A stretch of 64,000 bases of DNA. It comes from Neonectria sp. B-13. Its lineage: Eukaryota; Ascomycota; Sordariomycetes; Hypocreales; Nectriaceae. The translations under genes were made by a program, and so were the position numbers. Shown one piece after another: positions 47,535-58,980 of the stretch. The stretch covers positions 62,001 to 126,000 of the forward strand of contig NOKP01000041.1 of assembly GCA_002682825.1 (NCBI GenBank). The letters are read 5' to 3'. The notes under the pieces were generated by a model. The model did no database searches and had not been told where the DNA came from. It saw only the letters and a program-made list of their open reading frames with translations. Within the stretch, counting starts at the first letter, position 1. Each line of letters begins with the position of its first letter.

Positions 47535-48854
47535 GCGCTGAACCATGTACTGGGCCCTTGAAGAGCCGTTTGGATTCCGGTTATATATATGATGATGCTA
47601 CAGATGAGTACATGTGTTGGGGACGAGGTGGCTGATGGAAGTGGATGGGGCTTGCTTGATAGTTCACTTTGTCTCTTTCCTCTCCTTTTTCAGATACGTC
47701 TTTTGACCTGACCATTAAAAACCTTTAAAAACAAATACGACTGAGTCTTGTTAATTCGAGCTTTAAAAAGGAGATGCCACATACGCTAATGCAGGTAGTC
47801 ATCACTTTCAAGCTGTGTAATGAATAAGATAATAGTCGAGACCAAGAGCAATCATAAAACAGCTCGCTCCCATATTGAATATTCTAACATATCTAAAATA
47901 TTAGTATTCTAGTAAGAGCTCCATTTATGTTTGTTTTTAGAAACAGTCAAGGAAGCCCTTCTTTTATCTTATCTAGAAAAGGAATCCTGTCTTGAACGAT
48001 TGGTTACCTGTTAGTATTGCTGCTACCGTGGTAGTTAGGGCCGATTGGGAACCGATTGCGGCCACACGTTGTGCAAAACAACAATAGTCCATTCTAGAAC
48101 CACGGAAGCTGTCCCAAAGAGATTGGACCTAGCCCGAGGCTTTGAAACGCAGCAAGAAGTTCGATTGATTGAATTACGGGCCGCCAAAATATCAGGGCTC
48201 TTGTACTCTCACGCCATCTTCATAAAGAATACATGGCCGCGCTCGTGAATCACGAGGCTTGTGGGGGCGGTGGTCTTTTCTTTCATAGGACCTGGGCGCC
48301 AGGGATGATGCCCGTTTGCTTGGATTTATAACCAGAGAAATATTGCAAGTTCTTGAATGAAGAACCATTTATCGTGAACCGTTCACTGTAAGCTTTTCAT
48401 GCTACATTCCATCCTTAACACATGCTGTTCCTATCTGAGCACTGCAGAGAATGGGCTGGTTTGGCGCTTCCTGATCCTAGCAGCGACACTGCACGCTAGA
48501 ATCAATGCAGTTATAGTTGGAAATCATAAATCATTTCAGACCCTGTTATTTAAGGTTCTAAAGAACAGTGATATGACGCAATTCTTGTGGAATATCGCCC
48601 ATATAGTCGCTTATGAGACTTTATGAGAATGCAAGGGTAAGATAGCTATGAGTTTTTGCCGCATCAATAGCAACACGGCAATCTCGGTAGGCCTAGCCCG
48701 AACTAGTCATCAAGCCGTGAGAGCAGAACTTTTGTGGAACTGATGATTTATATATTAATTACCCCAAGGAATGACCTAGAGAGCTCCATCCCACTCAAGT
48801 TTGGTTTCTTCTCACTTTCTATCATTGCCATAATTCATTCGCCGTCTCCTCACA
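47535..48854 (+). other. Intergenic, AT-rich in parts
   Basis: Contains the 3-prime flank of the cysteine-rich gene and the promoter of the DUF1961 gene, with a TATA-like TTATATATTA at about 48748-48757. Frames up to 75 codons are present without resemblance to known proteins. The part 47700-48000 is AT-rich. Confidence 0.45.
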
Positions 48855-49565
48855 ATGCGTGTGTTCTCGCTCTCCTCTCTTGTTTTTCTATCAGCTTCAT
48901 TGATGGAGGCAGCGGCTGAGAAGCTGCTCTATAGAAACAACTTTACCAGCAGTGATGATATCGCTGGCTGGGTTCCCGAAGGTCCCGTCCGTGCGACTAT
49001 CAGCAACAACACCTTGGAATTGAGCGGCGCGGGAGGGATTGACGACCACTTTGTCTACTGGGTTCCCGAGGTTTTCCCTGACCGCATCCGCATTACGTGG
49101 GAGTTTTCTCCTGTTCAGGAGCCCGGTCTTGCCATGTTCTTCTTTGGTGCGCAAGCAGTGGATGGTGGTAGCATCTTCGACAAGGACCTTGCACCACGCA
49201 ATGGTTCATATCCTCAGTATCACTCGGGCGACATCCGGACCCTGCACGCATCTTACTTCCGCCGCCGATGGCCTGAAGAACGCGCATTTCATCTAGCGAA
49301 CCTGCGAAAGTCGCCGGGTTTCCATCTCGTTTCGCAAGGCGCCGATCCTCTCCCGCCTGTCCCGGATGCAAAGGGTGCCTTTTATAAAGTCGAGGTTGTC
49401 AAGGACAAGCGTGATGTTCAGTTTTCTATCAATGGGTTGCTTCTTTTCTCGTGGGAGGACGTCGATCGCTCGACAGGTCCGGTAGTCCGAGCTGGCCGGA
49501 TTGGCTTGCGCCAAATGAACCCACTCGTGGCACGGTATCGCAACCTGGAAGTATGGAAGCTCTGA
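48855..49565 (+). CDS. Secreted DUF1961 family protein (YesU-like beta-sandwich)
   Basis: Single exon, 236 aa. Signal peptide 1-21 (MRVFSLSSLVFLSASLMEAAA). The mature protein follows DUF1961 closely: an N-terminal LLYRNNFTSSDDIAGWVPEG, then HFVYWVPEVFPDRIRITWEF, AMFFFGAQAVDGGSIFD, a QYHSGDIRTLHASYF block, LRKSPGFHLVSQG, and the C-terminal GRIGLRQMNPLVARYRNLEV. The fold is a concanavalin-like jelly roll. In bacteria the relative YesU lies in rhamnogalacturonan-utilisation loci, which suggests a role in sugar or polysaccharide binding or cleavage; activity in fungi is not established to my knowledge. N-glycosylation sequons (NFT, NNT, NGS) are present. The ATG at 48855 directly begins the signal peptide. 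Confidence 0.85.
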   Translation: MRVFSLSSLVFLSASLMEAAAEKLLYRNNFTSSDDIAGWVPEGPVRATISNNTLELSGAGGIDDHFVYWVPEVFPDRIRITWEFSPVQEPGLAMFFFGAQAVDGGSIFDKDLAPRNGSYPQYHSGDIRTLHASYFRRRWPEERAFHLANLRKSPGFHLVSQGADPLPPVPDAKGAFYKVEVVKDKRDVQFSINGLLLFSWEDVDRSTGPVVRAGRIGLRQMNPLVARYRNLEVWKL

Positions 49566-50629
49566 GATTTGCACATGAAACACTGATAGTACATAAGTAT
49601 GCAAGGCGATATTTGAGAAAGGAGATACCTCCGATGTCGTGAACGGTCGGGTAGATGGTTGAACAATGACACCCGTACTGATCACTGGAGGATCTACTTC
49701 AGTGTTAGCAAGAGTAGCAATAAATACGACGCATAAGTCTTACAATATCTCAGTCACTTTTGGGTGATGTTTCCATACTAACTCCGCGCTTCTCTTCCGG
49801 ATTATGTCGGGTGTGAGGTGGAATCGACTCCCAGTAAATTGAAATCCTTACTTTGAAGAGTTAGAACTAGTGCTGCTGAGGTCAACCATCAATTAACGTG
49901 AATTAGCGGAATTAGCGGACCAAAACCTGCTTGTATGTCTTTCACCACGTGCCAAGGATTGTGTGCTTGGCCCAGAGGGTGGCGCGGTACAAAGGCTCCG
50001 GACAAGCTTGCCAGCTTGGATAAAATGAAGAGTCTGTAAACAAAGCTTTACTAAGCTAGAATGAGTTTAAAAAACTTATTAGGTAAGGCGAGAAATTCTA
50101 TTACTGGTAAAAGACAAAGCGCAGGTCTTTATCAGCGCACCTTCACCATCGCCGTTGACGTTAGACAGACCAGCATACAGTGATGTTTCCATCCTTTGTT
50201 TCCCCGGTCCGTATGGCCTAGTAGCTGCGAGTAAACCGAGTGGTAATTAATAAGCTTCTGAGGGTTATTAATATCGTGACAGCCAGCCATTCCAAGGTTC
50301 CTACGCTCACTACCAGACCATCTGAATAACAAAACAACGCACTCTTTGCTTATTTTGAGGAAGGTATTCTCATATCTATACCTGTTTCCCAGGATCCACT
50401 AAAAAGAACCCAGGGAAACGCTTGCGAGATATATAAGAATAAAAAACGCCCAGTTGGCAGGGTCAATACAGTCATGAGAAAATTTAAACAGGATTGAGAG
50501 AGAGGGAGGCGAGTGAAGAAAAGGAAAGCATCTTATTCTTTGATACTAATATTTGAAAAGGTTTGCAGGACATTTACCTTGGAATTTACCTGATAAATAC
50601 AAGAATGGGTTTGAATATGAACGCCCGAG
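49566..50629. other. Intergenic region between DUF1961 and monooxygenase genes
   Basis: About 1.06 kb between convergent genes, AT-rich. No gene, RNA or repeat recognised. Confidence 0.5.
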
Positions 50630-52799
50630 TCAGCCAGTGACTACATCACCCCGCTCACCAATAACAACGGTGATTTGTCGAGTATCACTCTCAGTTATCT
50701 CGTCTCTATGCTGATCCAGGAAAGCAACAGCAATGTCGGCATTAGCAAAGTCAAACGCCTCGACAGCCTTGTAATGATGCCATGATCCGCCAGAGAACTG
50801 AGTATCCTTGAAGAAGAAGTCCAAGTTCTTGGGCGTCATGTCCTGCCAAAGGACATATTCCAGTACATTTTCGTCAGCAGCTGCAATGCCAAACAGAGCA
50901 TTAGCTCGCCTTTTAAGCCACTTCTGGGAGTATTCGTCGTTGGCGGCGTTCCTTTTATGGAACAACAAGACCCGAGTGATGGTACCTTGATTGTCTTTCT
51001 CGCCCGCAACCCTCGAAAACTTTGCCACTTGCTTAGCAAGACAACCCTGCTGATCAAGCCGACAAAATATATGCGCACCAGCCGTGGCAAGGTATCCAGG
51101 ATCTTGGAATCCGGCATGGACTATGAACAAGTTGGGAAACGTAAGACAGGTAACGTAGTTCCACTCTGGCCGCAATGCGCCTTGCACAGTCTTGTTTGAG
51201 TTCGACAGCTGGATGTATCGTCGCAGCTGGGAGCCATGTTTCTTTCCTTGTCTAGTCATGCCAGCATGGACGGTCTTGTACTCGTGTATGAACTTTTCCA
51301 TATCCCACCCATCGGGCTTGGTGACTGAGATGAACCAGGTCACCTCGTGGTAGGTATCAAACTTGGTATCTGACGTAGAGGTGAGCGCAAAGTCTGGAAG
51401 GCTGACTTGTAGCGTGGTGGCTAAGTCCTTCGGGTCGCTCAGATTCTTGAAGAATTCTTCTCTTTTCTTGATGTCTTCCGGCTTCTCCGACATTAATCTC
51501 AGCAAGTTTGTCGTCGTGATAGGGTCGGTGCGTTGACGGAATATTCTCTGTCTTGTCTCGGCGTAGGATATGAGCGACTCTGTACTGGCTCCTTCGTTCA
51601 GAACTTGATGCAAGCTCCTGGCAAGATGCGCAGCATCGAGTAGACCGGTGGTGAGACTAAGTCCGCCGACAGGATTATTAAGCTGCGAACTGACATTAGC
51701 AGGCTGCAAAAACAAGAGTGCGAACGCATTGATGCGCACAATAGGTGATAAGGAACAAGAATACTGACATGAGCAGCATCTCCGGCTAATAGGACATTTC
51801 CCTGAATAAAGCTAGAGGCACAACGCTGGTGAACAACGTATGGTGCCATCGCTCCATACTCGATTCTGTTTGTATCTCCAGGGAGCAAGCGGCACAGCCG
51901 ATCTTTGACCACCTTGACTGTCGCTTCATCGAGGGTATTCGGTTCCGAGGCAGACAATTTCCGAACTCCGGTTGCCATTCGCCAGCTCGTTCCTTTACCG
52001 CGCTTGACGATGATGCCCCAGTCTTTACGGTCGACAATGAAGTTGGCCGCTTTCCAACCAAGCTCGCTTAGGCCGTACTGAAAGTTGACGGCAACAAACA
52101 AGAGAGATTCCCAGGTGTAGCCTTCGAGTTTAATGCCCAGACTTTGCCTGACGGTGCTTCGACCACCATCTGCTCCGACGAAGTACCGAGACCTGCCTTG
52201 CACTTGACGATTTCTGGCTTCGTCTTTGGCCCAGTATTCAACGAACCCGTCATGTTGTTGGAGGCGCTGAAAGGTGTGGTTGAAATGGACCTGGGCGTTT
52301 CCAGTCTGTATGAGGGCGTCCAAAGCAACTTGGCAGAATTCTGGCTGAGATAGCGAAACAGCGTAGTGAGGGTTGTCTGGAGGTGGACTAATTCCAATGA
52401 GGATGTTCCCGTCCTTGTCCTTCCAGTCGCACCCATCCTGGTTCTTCTCTCCAGCGGCAATGACGGCCTCTAAGATTCCAGCTTTCGAGAATTCCTCAAG
52501 GACTGCCGGAAAATATCTATGCCGACGGTCAGCTGAAAACCAGGCCAGGAGCTGTGGGAAGAAGAACTCACGCGACGGCCCTTGGGGATTGACTTATTCC
52601 GGCTCCCGTCTCATACACAATGACCTTTATGCCTGCCTGTGCGACCAGCAGTGCAGTAAAAAGACCAACAGGACCGGCGCCAATGACGACGACGGGGTGT
52701 ATTTGATCAAGCTGTGATCGCAGTCACATCAGTCCCAAATCTTGTGAAATATAACAGAAACCAGAGGCCTACCATGTTTTCGGAAGATTTCGAGCTCAT
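50630..52799 (-). CDS. FAD-dependent monooxygenase fused to two EthD-like domains
   Basis: Four exons (52773-52799, 52572-52711, 51769-52516, 50630-51682) give 655 aa. Residues 1-410 are a class A flavin hydroxylase of the p-hydroxybenzoate/phenol hydroxylase fold: dinucleotide fold VVVIGAGPVGLFTALL near 17, the DG motif GADGGRSTVRQSLG, and the GD motif LLAGDAAHLNNPVGGLSLTTG, which is formed across the exon 3/4 junction at residue 305. From about 418 a second module begins (TWFISVTKPDGWDMEKFIHEY, KHGSQLRRYIQL) and from about 539 a similar unit (TITRVLLFHKRN to VAFLDQHRDEI). Both look like EthD-type dimeric alpha/beta-barrel domains. The enzyme should hydroxylate an aromatic ring with NAD(P)H and oxygen; the added domains may act as decarboxylase, cyclase or binding modules. 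The first exon of nine codons is the least certain part. Confidence 0.87.
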
Positions 52800-53713
52800 A
52801 AAATGACGGTGTTGTACGGTTGTGGAACTGAAGGAGGTAAAATGCCCTTGGAAAGGATAACCTATACGTAAGAGGCTGGAGCGTAAGAGTATTTAGATAT
52901 AACGGACACACGCTTTTAGAATGGATTCTTTCGCCTCGTAAAATGCATCCCGGCAAGTCGGTGTCCCGGCGAGTTGATGGGGGCGGCGCCACGGTCTTCA
53001 GCAATCCGTACCCAACCGGGACTTAACTACCGGACCTAGGGTAGGGTATGCCGGGCGTCCTCCGGCACCCCGCACAGCCTGCTCCTAGCACACGCAGACG
53101 ATGATTTAAACAGCCTCGAGAAAGCGGGCCTGTGCCACTGTACTCGTAGACCAACTCAATGCCTTGAACTAACTGAGGGAGCTCACTAAACTAATCTTGG
53201 GTTCGGCAGTTTGCGTTTTTCCGAAACGCCGAGTCATCGCCTCCACCACGGCATTTGAGGAACACCGTGGTTGCCCGGGCCCACAGGAACGAGCAGGATT
53301 GGATGCAGATCCCCTGAAGCGAACTGGCCAAGGCCAATTGCATTAGCGGGAGGGAATTGGTACGTACTGTAACTTCCTCCTCGGTATCCGTACCTCTCCC
53401 CGCAAAAAGCTGGGGGCGGCTGTGCATGCAGCCGGCAACGCAGAGAGAGAGAGATCTAGGCTTACCGTAGCCTGCCAACCTGCCCTTGGCGAGGTGGCAC
53501 CAATCGGAAGATGACTTGGAGTCACCAAAGTTCAGGTTCGGTTCTTGACTTGTTGTTGCTGACACAAACCCCGCAAAGGCCTGATCTGGTCACGCGCGTT
53601 GATCCCTGAGGACCGGAGGTTCCTTTGCTCATGGACTTTGTGGAGGCCGTCCAGGACACTTTCTCTCTGCCCACTCTCTCACCATTACCTTCGACCTCTA
53701 ACTCCACTCCCTG
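52800..53713. promoter_or_regulatory. Divergent promoter region with CGG/CCG inverted motifs
   Basis: Shared upstream region of the monooxygenase (minus strand, from 52799) and the zinc-cluster regulator (plus strand, from 53714). It holds two inverted CGG/CCG arrangements of the kind bound by Zn2Cys6 dimers: CGG-N10-CCG at 53017-53032, and GCCGG-N7-CCGGC at 53050-53066. This makes self-regulation and control of the monooxygenase plausible. Not proven; such triplets are frequent in GC-rich DNA. Confidence 0.4.
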
Positions 53714-56226
53714 ATGGACTCTGTCGCAGTCGCCCTTGACAGGACCTTCACCCACCAACCGCACACTGCGCAAAATGACTCGGATCGTACGACTCCGCGC
53801 GAGACGTGGAAGGGCCATCGCGCCTGTTTCGAATGCAGACGGCATGTGAATCGTGATTATGTTCCTCTCATCTCTCTTTGGCGCTTCTTTCCGTCCCAAC
53901 TGCACTGTTGTTGATCTGTGTGCCGACCGTCTTGCTGACGTCCGCTCTCCATTATCTACAGAAAGAAAACAAAATGTAAGTAGGCCTAGCCTGTACTTGA
54001 TACCCATCACATAGGACCATACTGACCGGCTTTATGTAATCACGGTAGGCGATATGAGACAGCCGTCTTGTGGACTTTGCAAGAGAACCGGAGGATCTTG
54101 CACGTTTCCCACCAAAAGAAAGGCACCCGAACTGCGCCGACCGTCAGCCAGCCGCCAGAACAATCACAGAATCGATTCACGGAAGCTTGGTAATTTCTAT
54201 TCTCCCGTGACACTTGCTTGAGGATCTTGGGCATTAATTGTTGAGCTAGAACGCCTCGTTGATCTGCTCGAGTCGCAACTCAGTGATGGACAAGATGTCG
54301 ACGTGCTGGCGCAGCAGCTGTCTCAGACGGAGCATTTAATGGGTCGTCCCAGAGACAATGACTTGCATACGCCGGCCTCTCTCGATTATAGGGGGCGAGA
54401 TCAACAGATAAGAGACGTTAGCACTGATGAATCTGGGTCCACGACCAGAACCCCAATCAGTGCCTTGGACAGTGCCTTGGATAACCACAACGCCGACGAC
54501 TGGACCTCTCCGGCCCTATCTATTCGCTCCATGAGAGATGAACATGCAGATGGAGATGAAGATACTGGCTGGTGGCTGGCTGCCCCTGAACAAGTTCTTA
54601 CTGATCTTGTTCATCAGTTTTTTGACAAGATTCAAGCCTGGCTCCCGCTTCTCCATCGACCGAGGTTCTTCGATCGCTACATGAAGAACGGCGTCTTCGA
54701 CAAAAGAAGCTCGCAGTCGTTCTCCGACACTGAGTCACTCCTTCTCTGCGGCGTGTTTGCCCTGGCCGCTCGACACTCGTCAAGCCCATGGTTCCAGGAC
54801 ATTCCGGCACCAGACCGTGGACAGCGTTTCGCAGACGACGCCAACAGGTATTATGAGATGCCTCGTCCATCCGATCAAGGGCCAACGCTCGAGTACTTGC
54901 AAGGCTGTATCTTACTGGCTTTCTACCAGTACGCTTCCGGCCCTTCCTACCGCGCCTGGATTCTTTCTGGCGTCTGCGTTCGACTCGCCTACGACCTGAA
55001 CTTGTGCAACATGGACGAGCAACAAGACAACTGGAAGGACTCAAAAGACTGGCCGTATTTAGAGGAGAAACGAAGAGCGTTCTGGCTTGTTTGGGAAGTC
55101 GATTCTTTTGGTTCCGTCATGTCCAGACGCCCAAGCTCTATTAACCGTTCCATGATGGCCGTACGGCTGCCCGTTGGCGACGCGGCCTGGTTCGCCGACA
55201 AGCCGGTCAAGTCTCCGGTCATTGACCCAAGGCCGTCCGAGGTCTGGAAGATTCTACTCGACTCACCGAATCAGGACGAGCGAGCATGGTTCCTTGTGGC
55301 CAACCTCCTTATGAGTATTGCGAGTGAATTCGCCGCCGGTCGGCACACTTGTCAGCGTGATAAGGATGAGCTCGTCGAAGCCATCACGTGTTTCTCTCTC
55401 ATCATATCGCAACGCTTCAACCTGGAAACCCTGGAATTCTCGGGTCCTTCAAACGATGCTGCAAGACACAACTGGATCATCGGCATGCACCTGATGCTGA
55501 CGTGTGCTCGCGCTACCATACAGGCCAGCTTCATAGCCCAACGCCCGGGAGTGCTGAGCTTGCCACGACACATGTCGCACATCGTTTACCAATGGCATCC
55601 AGAGTATATCGCTTTGAGCCAGCCGTTTCTTGCATGCTGCCTGCTATCAGATCGAGCATACCCATCCGAAGAGACGGCGCAAGGTCCAAATACGTCCTAC
55701 CACAGCATTGAAATCGTGAATCTAGTATTGTCTCAATATGCTTCGATCTGGAAGCTTGCTTCGGTTTTACTAGGTATGTTCGTTTCACCCTTGAATGCTT
55801 CATCGGCTGTACTGAGACGTAATATTCATAGACTTGAGAGCGTCCTTGATCCGTCGTGACCATATTTCCGCCGGCGCCTCGTTTGAAACCCGGTTTGCCT
55901 TATACTTCCCCCGTGTCTCCCCCGGGCGCTCCAAGAACCACAAAGATGGCCAGTCTAGTTTGATGAGAGGGAGTGCTGGAGAGGAAACGGAAGACGACAA
56001 CAGAGTTGTCGTCGAGAACGGCTCCGGCCATGTTGGACCACAACAGCTTTCCCAACCTTCCGGGGACCTAGAGGATGCAGAGGCGGCAATGGTTGAACTT
56101 GCTAATATGCCTGGCCGAGAGTTGCCCAAGTTCGTACACTTGGATGGTCAAAATGATTGGAATTCACGGCTCTTGCTCGATTACATCTGTGACGATAACC
56201 AGCAATTCAACTACCTACAGTTGTAA
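53714..56226 (+). CDS. Zn2Cys6 transcription factor with fungal-specific TF domain
   Basis: Pathway-type regulator. Five exons (53714-53841, 53962-53975, 54049-54189, 54250-55773, 55832-56226) give 733 aa. The zinc cluster emerges only after splicing: Cys38, 41, 48, 55, 58 and 65 in the exact pattern C-X2-C-X6-C-X6-C-X2-C-X6-C, with RACFEC, KKTKCDM and PSCGLC. This requires a GC donor (GCATGT) after exon 1 and a 14-nt second exon. A coiled-coil linker KLERLVDLLESQL follows. The fungal-specific middle homology domain spans about 210-480 (FFDKIQAWLPLLHRPRFF, GCILLAFYQYASG, RAFWLVWEVDSFGSVMSRRPS). The acidic C-terminal stretch may activate transcription. The gene is divergent from the EthD-fused monooxygenase and convergent with the MFS pump. 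An alternative model without the zinc cluster would start at about 54303 and lose DNA binding. Confidence 0.85.
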
Positions 56227-57111
56227 GGAAGCTGGACATGGCTGGAAATACGCCTTGGTCAACGCTGCGACAAACTATTTGCACCAATGTGCACTTGCGT
56301 TGACGATGAGAAGAAGCCAAGACAACGACGACTTGTTTATCGGTATGCTCTGTCTCTGTCTTGCAAGGTTCACATAGATAGGCATTATCATAAAGAGTCT
56401 AATTGAAATCCACGTATAGTGTTAATCTTTGGCCTTGGTAAAGCTGGCGATGCAATCTGTTGTAATACCAACGACAACAAGGAGTGGTATTGCGACGACC
56501 ACGATCGCAACGGACGCAGAACCACGGCCATGAACGGTGTTATCGACAGTCCGATGCGGCAGACTTGTTTCCAACCCATTTCATGGGCGTCCATCGTGTG
56601 CGTCGCCTCCATTTCTTAGAAGGGTGCCATATCTCACCATTACCAACAGGCTCGTCAGTAGTCGATGCTTGGAGAGTCTCGCCGGCGCTGCAGATCGTGT
56701 GCCTGGTGTGTTTTTCCAACGACAGTCTCGCTACCAACCACACTAGAATCCCACTTAGTGTTTTCAATGATGGACTACTTTGTCCGATACCTCGTGGTCA
56801 CTGATGGTATTCTCATCGATGCTTGGGATTTTCATGCGTTGTTGCCCGGCTATACACAATGTTGTTCAACCAACCTTTGGAATAAAAACAATGTCAGCCA
56901 GTCAATCTCACGTTCACATCAAGCCCATCTTTCCGAAGGAAAAGTCATAGTTCTCTTCTTAACTCTCACATTCTCTCGAGTGAGCGGTCTGGAAAGATAC
57001 AGTAAAACCAGGTGCTGCGATGCGGGTAAAGGTATGGTAGGACCTCAAGCTCTTAGCTGCATACCACTTCCTCCAGATAACCAAACTGTCTCGTCGAATT
57101 ACAACCATCAG
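56227..57111. other. Region between convergent regulator and pump genes
   Basis: A 229-codon frame (56665-57354, plus strand) crosses into the antisense of the pump gene. It shows no family resemblance and is probably chance. The short stretch 56300-56420 is AT-rich. No other feature seen. Confidence 0.45.
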
Positions 57112-58980
57112 CTAAAGTTGGACGCTTTCTTCATGATTCACTTCTGCCTTTGTGTTACCATGATTATCGACAGACACCCGCATATTGGCGGGCGACAAAC
57201 TTTGATTCCCTTCCAAGCTGACCAACCCAGCCTCAACAGGTGCATCAATGCGCTTGTCAAAGTCGGCTCTTTGTTCTTTGATGAAACAAGAAGCTGTTTT
57301 GGTAAGAATGCATGTCAATACAAATGGTGGGAGGGAACACTTACATATGACTAGGAGACTACAAAAAGCGGCTGAAACAATCCAGGCGTTCCTGAAAGCA
57401 ACCAAATATGCTCTTTTCATCGCTTCAACCGCAGCCTGAGCAATTTCAGACGAAACACCAGGCACAGTAGCAACGTCTCCCCTGTTTTGTGAAGCCAGAG
57501 CATCAATCAGCGCAGGCAAAGATGAGAGAGGTAGTCCCAGTGAAAGCGCTGCTGCACCTATTCTCTTGGGGAGTTCCTTTTCCAAGGTACTGTTGAGGAC
57601 GGCATTGTTGATCGCTAGACCAATTGTGCCTCCCAAGCTCCTGACTGCGGTCATCAACGCTGATGTCAGAGTGATTAGCTCTGGGGTTGTTGCCAACTGA
57701 GCAGAGACCATGGAGAGTGGCACGATGGAAACGAGAGCAATGCCAGAGAGGACTGGAAATATCCAGAAAGCATAGCGAGGAGTGTCTATCTTGACCGTTG
57801 CCAGTAGGACAAAGAACACCAGAAGGAGGACAGAACCGAGGACGAGTGGTGGCCGAATGGATTTGCGCTTCGAAGACCACAATCCAAACACAGGAGATAA
57901 CACCAGACCTGTCAAAAACATGATGGCGAAGTTTGCGCCGGCTGAAAGAATGTCGGCATCGTAGATGAGAGAGAGTTCAAAGGCAAAGTAGGAATTAGCT
58001 GCAAAGAAGGCAATTCCTTCAACAAATATGACGAACAGGGAGATGGCGAAGTTCCGGTGGTGCCAGAGTTCATGGTGAAGCATGCCGTCCTTCTTGAAGT
58101 GCCACTCATAAACGACGAAGAGGATCATGGCGACAACGCCGATGATGAATGGCCCAAGGATGTTGGCACTACTCCAAGAATATGGATTGTCGGACCATGA
58201 CAGGGCCATAGAGAAAAGGACGAGCCCCGGAGCGAAAAGTGAGTATCCGACCCAGTCGAGACGCTTCAGCTTTTGAGATATGTTGAGAGATACTTGTAGT
58301 TCCCGAGGTGGAGGATTGTATCCTACAAAGCAGCCCACAGTTGCGAGCGCGTACAGACCGGCCTCAACATACCAGTAGATGCGATAGTTTGAGAGATTCC
58401 CATCTTGGAGTAATCCACCACCCATCAAGAGCCCAAGAGCTGCTCCAAGACTGGCTGCTATGCTGCCAGATGCTTGACCCATAGGCCTATAACGGCGGGG
58501 AAGAACTTCAGATATGACAGCCAGGAGGACTGACTGGCATCCAAAATTGAGGGCCAGGATGGAGAAGCCGGCGATGAGAGCGCCAGAGCTCTGGGCCCTG
58601 GACACAATGATGGAGCCGACAACACCGGCCAGAGGCAATACGACGAGGATGGGTTTCCGACCCCAGTAATCGGCGGCCTGGCCGATGGGCGGATTCAAGA
58701 CAGCTGTCGTGATGGTAATACAGGACGAATACCAGACGGTTTTCCCTGTACCACCGACAACTTGGGACATTGTTTGTGCCAAGAAGCCCGATCCAATGAT
58801 GGAGCTGAGCTGTGCCACATATATGAAGTTGACGGCCTAGAGAGAGGTATGGTGAGTTTGAAGCTGACTAGCACGAGCAGAGGGCAAACCAACCACAAGA
58901 CAGATAATTGTTTTGGAATGAATCCGGTTTGTTACTTCTCCAAGTGCCGAAGGCGCATCAAAGGAAGAGTGTGAAGCCAT
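57112..58980 (-). CDS. MFS efflux pump, TRI12-like (14-helix type)
   Basis: Plasma-membrane drug:proton antiporter of the group that includes trichothecene efflux pumps and siderophore carriers. Three exons (58894-58980, 57345-58836, 57112-57293) give 586 aa. The N-terminus carries NFIYVAQLSSIIGSG, then AADYWGRKPILVV (the MFS motif A variant after helix 2), SVLLAVISEVLPRRYRPMGQ, and ASLGAALGLLMGGGLLQ. The second half includes MTAVRSLGGTIGLAINNAVL. Exon 1 ends with a GTTGGT donor, weaker than the others in the window. The last intron is only 51 nt and leaves the frame open, so a retained form would add 17 residues. The gene is divergent from the hydrolase. Its place among monooxygenases and a zinc-cluster regulator fits export of a toxic aromatic substrate or product. 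Confidence 0.9.

Noticed and set aside
56665..57354. 229-codon frame overlapping the end of the MFS pump on the opposite strand
   Set aside because: No resemblance to any family and antisense to a certain gene at its 3-prime half.
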